Assembly: GCF_002835935.1 (NCBI RefSeq)
Contig: NZ_PJCF01000004.1
Span: 372,001-436,000 of the forward strand
From: Paraglaciecola sp. MB-3u-78
GTDB lineage: Bacteria > Pseudomonadota > Gammaproteobacteria > Enterobacterales > Alteromonadaceae
Length of the DNA stretch: 64,000 nt
Direction: 5' to 3'
Positions 1-7,191 of the stretch are shown here, piece after piece. Made by a program: the position numbers and the translations under genes. How positions within the stretch are numbered: position 1 is the stretch's first letter; each line of letters opens with the position of its first letter. The notes under the pieces are model-generated. The model was not told the origin of the DNA. It did not search any database and was given only the letters and a program-made list of their open reading frames with translations.

Positions 1-137
1 GCGACCTATACGTTATGAAAAGAAATAGTGAACACATGCTTGAAATAAGTGATTTACTGGGTATCCCAACAGGAACCGTAAAGTCCCGCCTGCACCAAGC
101 AAGAAAACTTATTCAAACTAATCTACAAGCTGATTAA
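1..137 (+). CDS. ECF RNA polymerase sigma factor, C-terminal end only
   Basis: The gene enters from outside the window, and only about 44 C-terminal residues are visible in the frame ending with TAA at 135-137. They match sigma region 4.2, the helix-turn-helix that contacts the -35 element: an amphipathic helix, then a D-L-L-G-I-P-x-G-T-V-K-S-R-L-H-x-A-R pattern typical of extracytoplasmic-function sigma factors. The next gene encodes a small membrane protein 21 bases downstream on the same strand, so the pair is probably co-transcribed, and the membrane protein may be its partner. The ECF subgroup cannot be judged without regions 2 and 3. Confidence 0.85.
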   Translation, partial: DLYVMKRNSEHMLEISDLLGIPTGTVKSRLHQARKLIQTNLQAD

Positions 138-158
138 AAGTAACCAAAGTGGAGAAAT

Positions 159-536
159 ATGATGAAAAACATCAATCAAAAAATTCTTGAAGCAATGAAA
201 GATGACACAGCAGCCCATGAGTTTTCAGAAGAGCAAGCCAATGGATTGCAATTAATTGGGCAAAGTTTTAAAGGTACGTTTCGATTAACCTTTGTAGTGA
301 TTGTTACTATGCAATTGATTTTTGCGGGAATGGCCATTTATTGTGCTTATCATTTGGTGAACGAGATGGATCTCGGTTTAAAAATAAATTGGCTGGCAGG
401 TACCTTATCAACGGTTGTCGCCTTTGCTATTGCTCGTATATGGTTTTTTATGGAGCTAAACCGTTTGTCTGTAATACGTGAAATTAAACGGGTAGAGCTA
501 CAAGTTTCTTTGTTAGCTGAAACTTATCAAAAGTAA
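159..536 (+). CDS. Small two-helix membrane protein next to ECF sigma gene (DUF6768-like)
   Basis: 125 aa with a charged N-terminal third, a hydrophobic segment at about residues 43-65, a second at about 77-97, and a basic/acidic C-terminal helix. The start at 159 sits behind GGAG (151-154); the ATG at 162 gives an almost identical product. From memory it resembles the DUF6768-type proteins encoded beside ECF sigma factors. That location fits a membrane anchor or anti-sigma-like role, but no anti-sigma zinc motif (HxxxCxxC) is visible, so function is unproven. It precedes modA by 11 bases and could be read through into the molybdate operon. Confidence 0.6.
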   Translation: MMKNINQKILEAMKDDTAAHEFSEEQANGLQLIGQSFKGTFRLTFVVIVTMQLIFAGMAIYCAYHLVNEMDLGLKINWLAGTLSTVVAFAIARIWFFMELNRLSVIREIKRVELQVSLLAETYQK

Positions 537-547
537 TAGGCTGAAGT

Positions 548-1327
548 ATGAAATTTAAAAAGTGGCTTGGATTAATTGTTTTATTTCTTTTTACCTTATG
601 TGCTGAGTCAAAATCAGTACATGTTGCAGTGGCTGCAAACTTCAGCAACACTATGAAAAGTCTGGTGAAAGAATTTGAGAAAACATCTGACTATCAAATA
701 GCCTTGTCTTTTGGTTCCTCGGGAAAATTTTACGCACAAATCAAACAAGGCGCACCTTATGAATTGTTTTTTTCTGCTGATCAGGCTAAGCCCGATGCGT
801 TGGAAAAAGATGGACTAGTGATTGCTAATAGCCGTTTTACTTATGCTATTGGGCGCCTTGCTTTGTGGAGTGCTCGACCTGACTTTGTCAATAAAATAGA
901 AACAAAATTAAAACAGGGAGCATTTAATAAACTGGCCCTCGCCAACCCAAAGTTAGCCCCATATGGAGCTGCTGCATTAGAGGTACTCACAAGTTTAGCG
1001 TTAATCGATACGACTCAATCCAATTGGGTGATGGGCGAAAATATTGCGCAAACCTATCAGTTTGTCAGCTCTGGCAACGCAGATTTAGGTTTTATCGCAT
1101 TGTCTCAGTTGTTAGGAAAAAATACACTACAACAAGGGTCTTATTGGTTGGTACCTAACATTATGCATCATCCAATTAAGCAAGATGTTGTGTTATTGCG
1201 TTCTGCCAAAAAAAACCAAGGAGCCAAAGCCTTTTTAGATTTTATGCAAACTAATAGGGCTCAACATATTATCGCTGAATACGGTTATCTGGCCTCAAAT
1301 AGTTTGAATGTGGAGCATGAACTATGA
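548..1327 (+). CDS. modA: Molybdate ABC transporter, periplasmic substrate-binding protein
   Basis: 259 aa with an N-terminal signal peptide (about residues 1-21, K-rich then hydrophobic, ending near A-E-S). The mature part begins with the V-x-V-A-V-A-A-N-F pattern of ModA and has the oxyanion-binding S-F-G-S-S-G-K segment and the F-F-S-A-D-Q-A-K-P motif of this family. The protein captures molybdate or tungstate in the periplasm and delivers it to ModBC. Its stop overlaps the modB start (ATGA at 1324-1327), a translational coupling typical of modABC. No Mo-box or riboswitch was recognised upstream; the operon may run from the sigma-factor genes. Confidence 0.93.
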   Translation: MKFKKWLGLIVLFLFTLCAESKSVHVAVAANFSNTMKSLVKEFEKTSDYQIALSFGSSGKFYAQIKQGAPYELFFSADQAKPDALEKDGLVIANSRFTYAIGRLALWSARPDFVNKIETKLKQGAFNKLALANPKLAPYGAAALEVLTSLALIDTTQSNWVMGENIAQTYQFVSSGNADLGFIALSQLLGKNTLQQGSYWLVPNIMHHPIKQDVVLLRSAKKNQGAKAFLDFMQTNRAQHIIAEYGYLASNSLNVEHEL

Positions 1328-2019
1328 GTCTTACTGATGGCGATATGGCGACTATTTGGTTGACGTTACGCCTTGCCACTACTGTCACTATACTATTGCT
1401 GATATTCGCCACTCCCGTTGCCTGGTGGTTGGCCACAACAAAATCTTGGTTTAAGGGCCCTATGAGCGCAATAGTGGCGTTACCTTTAGTACTTCCTCCC
1501 ACAGTGTTAGGTTTTTATTTGTTGTTAGCTATGGGGCCAAACGGTGCAATAGGGCAGTTCACCCAAGCACTCGGACTCGGCACTTTACCTTTTACCTTTT
1601 GGGGGTTAGTGGTGGCGTCTATGGTGTATTCATTGCCTTTTGTGGTGCAGCCTATTCAAAATTCGATAGAAGCTATTGGTAATCGACCTTTAGAAGCGGC
1701 CGCTACTCTTGGGGCAGGTCCTATAGATCGATTTTTTACTGTGGTGTTGCCATTAGCTAAACCAGGTTTTATGACGGCAACCATTCTTGGCTTTGCCCAT
1801 ACGGTAGGTGAGTTTGGCATTGTATTGATGATCGGTGGCAGTATCCCCGGTGAAACCCGCGTGGTATCTGTGCAAATTTACGACCATGTCGAGGCTCTGG
1901 AATATGCTCAAGCTCACGCTTTGTCTGGTGTCATGATTGTCTTTTCGTTTGTGGTGTTGTTAATGCTTTATACTTTTCAGCGCAAGCGTAAAGCGGTAGG
2001 TATGACCTATGGCCGATAA
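1324..2019 (+). CDS. modB: Molybdate ABC transporter permease
   Basis: 231 aa, about five transmembrane segments, usual length for ModB. The cytoplasmic coupling loop shows the E-A-A-x-x-x-G-A pattern (E-A-A-A-T-L-G-A-G-P, about residues 124-133), which contacts the ATPase. Further family signatures are the early L-P-L-V-L-P-P-T-V-L-G-F-Y segment and the late H-T-x-G-E-F-G-I-V-L-M-I-G-G segment. It forms the inner-membrane channel of the molybdate importer. It overlaps modA by 4 bases and modC by 11 bases, so the three subunits are translationally coupled. Confidence 0.95.
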   Translation: MSLTDGDMATIWLTLRLATTVTILLLIFATPVAWWLATTKSWFKGPMSAIVALPLVLPPTVLGFYLLLAMGPNGAIGQFTQALGLGTLPFTFWGLVVASMVYSLPFVVQPIQNSIEAIGNRPLEAAATLGAGPIDRFFTVVLPLAKPGFMTATILGFAHTVGEFGIVLMIGGSIPGETRVVSVQIYDHVEALEYAQAHALSGVMIVFSFVVLLMLYTFQRKRKAVGMTYGR

Positions 2020-3139
2020 CATGGAAGAAATCAAAAAGGCGACAACATCAGCGCAGGGAATTCAGGCCCGATTTCAATTAGGTTTCGGACAATCAGCAAA
2101 AACTCACTTTGAACTCGATGTTGAGATTGCTATTCCGGGGCAGGGTATCACTGCTATTTTCGGCGAGTCTGGCTCGGGAAAAACGTCCTTGTTGCGTTGT
2201 ATTGCTGGGTTGGAGAAAAACGCTTGTGGCTGTTTGCACGTCAATGGCGAACTTTGGCAAGATGCTGCTGTGTTTGTCCCCACCCATAAACGTAGTCTTG
2301 GGTATGTGTTTCAAGAAGCCAGTTTATTTGAATATTTAACCGCTATGGGTAATCTACGCTACGCGATCAAACGCAATAATCAAACAACTAACCCTGAATT
2401 ATTAGAGCAAGTAATCGGCGTGATGGGAATTGCAGGCATCTTGTCACAATTGCCTGAAGCACTCTCTGGTGGCGAAAGACAACGAGTGGCAATAGCCAGA
2501 GCATTGTTGAGCCAACCCAAATTGTTGTTGATGGACGAACCGCTAGCGTCACTAGATACCGCACGTAAGCTTGAAATTTTGCCTTACTTAGAACGTCTGC
2601 GTAACAGTTTTAATATCCCTATTTTATATGTCAGTCATGCCGTCGATGAAATAGTACGACTGGCTGATCATGCTGTGATCATGGCTCAAGGAAAAGTGAT
2701 TGCCCAAGGTGGTATAACACAGCTGTTTTCTAGAGCTGACTTATCCTTGGGAGTAAGCAACGAAGTAGGGGCTATTCTCGAATGCAAAGTAATGGAAAGA
2801 GACAAACAATGGCATTTAATGCGAGTGGCTTTTAACGGAGGTGAACTTTGGTTGCCCAATGTTGAAAACAAACAAAACACTACCCAAAGAATACGTGTGT
2901 TGGCGAGTGACGTTAGCCTAACGTTAACGCCTCATACTGACAGTAGTATTCTCAACGTATTATCTGGTGAAATACAAGAAATAATTAATGACCAAGACCC
3001 GGCTATGTCTTTAGTACGCTTAAAAGTAGGGGAGAGTTATTTACTGGCTCGTTTGACCCAAAAGTCCTTACAGAAACTGGCTTTGACATTGGGTAAGAGC
3101 GTTTGGATACAAATTAAGTCAGCCGCAATAGTGCGTTAG
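2009..3139 (+). CDS. modC: Molybdate ABC transporter ATP-binding protein
   Basis: 376 aa. The nucleotide-binding domain has Walker A G-E-S-G-S-G-K-T-S (about residues 52-60), a Q-loop, the signature L-S-G-G-E-R-Q-R, Walker B L-L-L-M-D-E-P and a switch histidine in V-S-H-A. The C-terminal third (about 290-376) corresponds to the MOP/TOBE molybdate-binding domain used for regulation in ModC. It energises uptake through ModB. The start at 2009 overlaps modB; the first 20 residues are poorly conserved in appearance, so translation could begin slightly later. The operon ends here; an imperfect hairpin follows at 3147-3179. Confidence 0.94.
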   Translation: MADNMEEIKKATTSAQGIQARFQLGFGQSAKTHFELDVEIAIPGQGITAIFGESGSGKTSLLRCIAGLEKNACGCLHVNGELWQDAAVFVPTHKRSLGYVFQEASLFEYLTAMGNLRYAIKRNNQTTNPELLEQVIGVMGIAGILSQLPEALSGGERQRVAIARALLSQPKLLLMDEPLASLDTARKLEILPYLERLRNSFNIPILYVSHAVDEIVRLADHAVIMAQGKVIAQGGITQLFSRADLSLGVSNEVGAILECKVMERDKQWHLMRVAFNGGELWLPNVENKQNTTQRIRVLASDVSLTLTPHTDSSILNVLSGEIQEIINDQDPAMSLVRLKVGESYLLARLTQKSLQKLALTLGKSVWIQIKSAAIVR

Positions 3140-3146
3140 AGCATGC

Positions 3147-3179
3147 TACCATCTGTAGCCAATAGGCTTTAGGATGGTA
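3147..3179 (+). other. Imperfect hairpin after modC
   Basis: Seven-base arms TACCATC (3147-3153) and GATGGTA (3173-3179) enclose a second 4-bp stem, AGCC/GGCT, with loop AATA. It lies 7 bases after the modC stop, where a terminator would be expected. No T-run follows, so it may be an mRNA 3'-end stabiliser or a degraded terminator. Confidence 0.35.
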
Positions 3180-3189
3180 TGAAATACGC

Positions 3190-3870
3190 GGTTGTTTTAA
3201 TGGCTCTTTGGCACATGCAATGTGGAATGGGTGAGTTAAAAACACGGAGAACAAATTAATGTTCTTCACTTTTTTACCTTTTATGGCCATGATTTTAGAC
3301 TGAGTCGTTATCGCGACTCTACCCAGTATGGATATGCCTATATTGCCTTAGGTGTGGTTGACTTCATCTATTTACTTTTTACTACCTACACCTTAGGTGA
3401 ATTCTCTCAGGTATAGCTCATTTTAAGTGGATTAGCGCCTATGTTAGTGTTGTACGCCAGCATGTTTGTTGTACAAGACAACTTAGCCCGTTATTACATT
3501 ATGGGCACTTAGTTTATCTGTGTTGGTTTGATGTTTTGGCCTTAAGTAAGCTAACAATTTTGCTTGGCCTACTCATTTTTGCTTTAGCAACTGCTGAGAT
3601 GTTGGTTGTTAGTTTTATCAAAAGAGACACAGAAATGGACGCTTTCGGTCTTCGCAATTGAAACATAGCAGCCTGACCGGAATATTGTGTATTGGAGGTT
3701 ATAGTGCTGCTTTTTGGACAATGACTAAAGTGCCTATTTCGTCTGTGGCAGTGCTAGGGAGAACCAGTGTTTTTTTGTTGCATTGATTGGTAGGTATGTG
3801 TATGAACAAAAATTTACCTTGGGTCGTGTTATCGCTTCCTGCAAAGTCATTACGTGAATCGATCGATTAA
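3190..3870 (+). pseudogene. Decayed EamA/DMT-family transporter
   Basis: No long open frame exists here, but all three plus-strand frames yield pieces of one drug/metabolite-transporter protein in the right order. First comes an N-terminal A-H-A-M-W-N-G-like helix near 3210. Next, the frame starting at 3300 gives G-V-V-D-F-I-Y-L-L-F and T-Y-T-L-G-E-F-S-Q-V up to a TAG at 3414, followed by a G-L-A-P-M-L-V-like helix. The second half has P-I-S-S-V-A-V-L (near 3735) and then, in another frame, A-L-I-G-R-Y-V-Y-E-Q and L-G-R-V-I-A-S-C (3781-3850). At least two in-frame stops and several frameshifts show that it is dead. Assignment rests on these motif fragments. Confidence 0.7.
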
Positions 3871-4096
3871 TTATAAATGGCAACTCGACAAAAGCATATC
3901 ATCCACATTGACGGATGTGTTTGCAAGGTGTTGTGCTGAAGCCTTCCTTTTATTTTCAAATCAAATATAATTGAGTTAAGTCATACACTTTTTGAAATTT
4001 TAAGTCTGTTAAATTTTATTTTAAGTGACGAGAGGTTATAAAAATCAATTCTCTCTTACTTAATGTCATTTATTTTTTCGTATTGGAGCCCCAAGA

Positions 4097-4825
4097 TTGA
4101 ACAATATTTTAAACTTCTCAGCAGGTATTCTGCTTCTTTCATTTACCGCATATAGTGATGCTTCAAATACCTCAGGTGTCCATGGTCCAGGAGTCAAAGA
4201 AGATGATCGTAGTATACAACTCCGGCTAGCCTTATCGCCAAGTGATGAAAATGCTGAACAGGATAACTGGGCCTCTCGTTTGCACTATCAATATGCCTTT
4301 AATGATGAATTCAGAGGCCGCATGATTTTACAGTATCGTGACCGTGGCAGTTTTCAATATGAGTATATTCGTGGTGAGTTGCTCTATAATTTCAAGAAAA
4401 AAGCGGACGATAGTAAGTGGTCAAGTGGTGTACTTTTTGATATTCGTCAACGCAGAAGCGCTAACCCAGAGATGTTTGCGATAAATTGGACAAATCAATG
4501 GGATTTATCAAACGGTATCCGTGTTCGTGGGATTTTAATTGGCGCTTGGGAATTTGGTAGCGATCGGGCATCCAATGGAACTAAAGTTGAAACACGTGGT
4601 AGCGTAACCAAAAAACTAGAAGGGGGACTAACGGTAGGAGTCGAGATGTTTAATGGTTTTGGACGTGTTGGTGACTTTGGCTCTTTCAACAATCAAAGCC
4701 ACCAAATGGGTCCTATGATAGGTGGAAGCCTAGGAGGTCTTAAGTTTGAGGTTAGATATCTTGCGGGTATGTCCAATGGATCCAGAGATCACAATTTTGG
4801 TTTGAGGTTCAATAAAGCATTCTGA
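4097..4825 (+). CDS. Predicted exported outer-membrane-like protein, function unknown
   Basis: 242 aa. The start is TTG at 4097, preceded by GGAG at 4085-4088 with good spacing. A hydrophobic signal peptide (about residues 1-22) is followed by a mature region of alternating polar/hydrophobic stretches rich in aromatic and Gly residues: repeated short strands such as W-A-S-R-L-H-Y-Q-Y, and a C-terminal G-L-R-F-N-K-A-F ending in Phe. This is the usual appearance of a small beta-barrel outer-membrane protein. No family was recognised with confidence. It stands alone between a transporter pseudogene and a region without clear genes. Confidence 0.65.
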   Translation: MNNILNFSAGILLLSFTAYSDASNTSGVHGPGVKEDDRSIQLRLALSPSDENAEQDNWASRLHYQYAFNDEFRGRMILQYRDRGSFQYEYIRGELLYNFKKKADDSKWSSGVLFDIRQRRSANPEMFAINWTNQWDLSNGIRVRGILIGAWEFGSDRASNGTKVETRGSVTKKLEGGLTVGVEMFNGFGRVGDFGSFNNQSHQMGPMIGGSLGGLKFEVRYLAGMSNGSRDHNFGLRFNKAF

Positions 4826-5210
4826 TAAATTGCAATGGTTTAATATGCAATAGGTTAACCTTTATGTTGTCAAATAGCTGAGTGTAAAAAAAATTTTTTA
4901 CCACAGTATTCAAAGCAACGTGGCTGCCGCGCGCAGAGGAACAGATTATTAAGTAGTCAGTTTCTTTTCTCTGTTGCCTCATTGCTGGGCAACCGTCTTT
5001 CTCAGGGGGAATTGCATCTAGGCATCATTTGACCCGTTTGCTCTTCAACTGTCGGTTGTATTCTTTCAGTAGCAAGTATGCCATTTTTGAATGTGGTTTC
5101 TGGCAAAAAGACTAAGCACTGTTATTATTCGCATTTGTATAAGAGACCAATAATGTGTCTTAGCGAGTCTAAGTTTTACCCTCTGTGATATTTCTATATT
5201 AACCCATAAT
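4826..5210. other. Gene-poor interval, possible minus-strand gene remnant
   Basis: No supportable complete gene was found. On the minus strand, about 4990-5125 contains an uninterrupted stretch of about 40 codons that reads like soluble protein (for example F-L-P-E-T-T-F-K-N-G-I-L-A-T-E-R-I). It lacks a start codon after the preceding stop, so it may be the tail of a decayed gene. Its family was not recognised. Confidence 0.3.
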
Positions 5211-5237
5211 AAAACGGCCTCAAAAGAGGCCGTTTTT
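5211..5237. terminator. Bidirectional rho-independent terminator
   Basis: The stem AAAACGGCCTC (5211-5221) pairs with GAGGCCGTTTT (5226-5236) around an AAAA loop, with A/T runs on both sides so that it can act on either strand. It most likely ends the minus-strand LysR transcript and any plus-strand transcript from the 4097 gene. Confidence 0.9.
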
Positions 5238-5241
5238 AAAG

Positions 5242-5364
5242 TTAGGCAGCATAAGCTACTCGCCTTTTATGTTGAATATTTCTGTGGTCTTCCCAAAGAA
5301 CAAAAGCAACTAAGAGGCATGTTTTTTTAAAACTTGAATTCAAGATTAAAGTGCTTAGGATCAT
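5242..5364 (-). CDS. Possible 40-residue protein downstream of the LysR gene
   Basis: A short reading frame starts at ATG (5364) and ends with TAA (5242), 5 bases before the terminator stem. The predicted product has a hydrophobic middle (C-L-L-V-A-F-V-L-W) and a strongly basic tail (E-D-H-R-N-I-Q-H-K-R-R-V-A-Y). This looks like a real small membrane-associated peptide or the C-terminal end of a longer vanished protein. No convincing Shine-Dalgarno sequence is visible. It lies 34 bases after the LysR stop on the same strand and would share its terminator. Coding status is uncertain. Confidence 0.3.
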   Translation of the reverse strand: MILSTLILNSSFKKTCLLVAFVLWEDHRNIQHKRRVAYAA

Positions 5365-5398
5365 AGTGTATACGGGCTGGCAATAGTAAGGCTATTCA

Positions 5399-6307
5399 CT
5401 AATCAGGATGAAACGCCTGCGCAACCTGCGCAATCTGATCTCGCATCCAAATATGCGCATCGTCTAAGTCAGCGCTCACATGCCAATATAAAAAGTATTC
5501 AAGTGGTGGTAATTCAAAGGGTAATTCGTACATAGACAAATCATAGTGTTTGGCTAAGTGATAAGGTAAACAAGCTATCAAGTCGGTTTTAACTAGGGTT
5601 GAGGGGATGGTTAAAAAGTGCTGACTACGCATGACTACCCTGCGTTTTTGACCTGCTTTATCTAAGGCTACGTCTATTGGCCCTGCACCGGTTTTTCTAT
5701 GAGAAACGTTAATATGCCCGAGCTCTAAAAATGCTTCCATGCTCATACCCTGAGATAATGAGGGATGATTTTTACGTGCTAAGACTACAAATCTGTCTTG
5801 AGCAATCTTTAGTTTACATAAATGTTGGTCGCTAAATGATGAGGCATCAGCGTAAAAATCTAGATTGCCACTGGCCATGGCCGAAACGATATTTTTACGC
5901 TCCATTTCGTAGTTGGTCAATGATATTTTAGGTGCGCGTTTTTGTAATTGCCCCAGTAAACGTGGTATGAAGCTGACTTCAAGTAAATCCCTGAAAGCAA
6001 AATTAAAGGTTTTTTCCGCTTTAATTGGATCGAAAATATGACTTTCTTGCACACTTCTTCGTAATAGACCCAGCGCTTCTCGAGCGGGGCCAATGATATT
6101 TTGTGCCACGGGTGTTGGGGTCATGCTGTGTCCCGTTCGCACAAACAAAGGATCGTTCAGCATTTCTCGCAAACGGGCAAGGGAGTTACTCACCGCTGGT
6201 TGAGTAATACACAACACATCTGCGGCTTTAGTTAAGCTACCAGCAGTGTAAATAGCATCAAAAACAGCAAATAAATTTAAGTCAATACGGTGCAAATTCA
6301 TAAACAT
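5399..6307 (-). CDS. LysR-family transcriptional regulator
   Basis: 302 aa, normal length for LysR. The N-terminal winged helix-turn-helix (about residues 6-65) has the classic L-N-L-F-A-V-F-D-A-I-Y … S-L-T-K-A-A … L-C-I-T-Q-P-A-V-S-N-S-L-A-R-L pattern, followed by the linker helix and an effector-binding domain resembling periplasmic binding proteins. The layout is closest to NodD/NahR-like members (F-V-R-T-G-H-S-M-T-P-T). It is divergent from the MaoC gene with 135 bases between the starts, so that gene is its most likely target together with autoregulation. The effector is not predictable from sequence. Confidence 0.93.
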   Translation of the reverse strand: MFMNLHRIDLNLFAVFDAIYTAGSLTKAADVLCITQPAVSNSLARLREMLNDPLFVRTGHSMTPTPVAQNIIGPAREALGLLRRSVQESHIFDPIKAEKTFNFAFRDLLEVSFIPRLLGQLQKRAPKISLTNYEMERKNIVSAMASGNLDFYADASSFSDQHLCKLKIAQDRFVVLARKNHPSLSQGMSMEAFLELGHINVSHRKTGAGPIDVALDKAGQKRRVVMRSQHFLTIPSTLVKTDLIACLPYHLAKHYDLSMYELPFELPPLEYFLYWHVSADLDDAHIWMRDQIAQVAQAFHPD

Positions 6308-6411
6308 TACCTTTACAACAAATCTGCAAACAGGATACGTTATTTATTAGTTAAATCAATGTTTAGCTATAGTTAATATTCATTACATTGATATATAGAA
6401 GCTTGTTAGAC

Positions 6412-6424
6412 TATTGAATCAATA
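6412..6424. promoter_or_regulatory. Putative LysR-type operator in divergent promoter region
   Basis: TATTGAATCAATA is a 13-bp palindrome with one central unpaired base, and it fits the T-N11-A consensus of LysR binding sites. It lies 18 bases upstream of the MaoC start, between the divergent genes. The surrounding TATATA-rich sequence could hold the -10 region of the plus-strand promoter. Confidence 0.5.
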
Positions 6425-6442
6425 TATATAGGAGACCGTAAT

Positions 6443-6892
6443 ATGGCTAAAAAACTATTAGAGTTAACACTGGGAGAGCAACTGCCAGTAGGTGATTGGA
6501 TAAGCATTTCTCAAGCAGATATAGACTTGTTTGCTAAGGCTACTAATGACCATCAATGGATACATGTTGACCCACAGAGATGCGAAAAAGAGAGTCCATT
6601 TGGAACCACCATTGCCCATGGATATTTGAGTGTCACTTTGATGCCCAACTCACTTTATCAATCTATTAAACCAGACCCAACAAATCAGTCGTTGCTTAAT
6701 TATGGTGTCGATAAGATTCGATTCATTGAGCCTGTGCGCGTAAATGACAGGATAAGGTTTCTATCAACTTTAATTAAAACAGAACAAAAAGCCTCGGGTG
6801 TGTTGTTTTACTTTGAAACCACGACAGAAATAGAGGGCCGAGATAAACCAGCGATGAAAGGTGTTTTTCTGACTTTATTAGCAGGGGCTTAG
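6443..6892 (+). CDS. MaoC-like dehydratase (hot-dog fold)
   Basis: 149 aa, a single hot-dog domain of usual length. The hydratase-2 motif is visible: F-A-x-x-T-x-D-H-Q-W-I-H-V-D (about residues 30-43, catalytic Asp and His), then P-F-G-x-T-I-A-H-G-Y (about 53-62). This matches NodN/MaoC-type enoyl-CoA hydratases that add water across 2-enoyl-CoA with R stereochemistry. The start follows AGGAG near 6431. It is divergent from a LysR regulator and is probably controlled by it. The precise acyl substrate is unknown. Confidence 0.9.
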   Translation: MAKKLLELTLGEQLPVGDWISISQADIDLFAKATNDHQWIHVDPQRCEKESPFGTTIAHGYLSVTLMPNSLYQSIKPDPTNQSLLNYGVDKIRFIEPVRVNDRIRFLSTLIKTEQKASGVLFYFETTTEIEGRDKPAMKGVFLTLLAGA

Positions 6893-7191
6893 CAGCTGTG
6901 TTTAGGTAAACCATTTGTAGTCATAAAAGATATTATATCTTTAGCTCACTGGTCAGACCATTCTGAGAATTAATGTTCACATATAAATAACAATCTATTT
7001 ACATGCCCGTCTCTCCAACTTATTATCATTGCTGAGTGTCTATAATTCTGTTTATCAGGCACTTAGCAAACAATAATATTATTAGAATCGAATAGTTTGA
7101 TGGTCTTTTATTTAGGTTGTCCTACAACGTCCACCTTTGGAATAGATACTTAATATCTAATTGCTAATAGCTCACCTATTGGGAACACATT

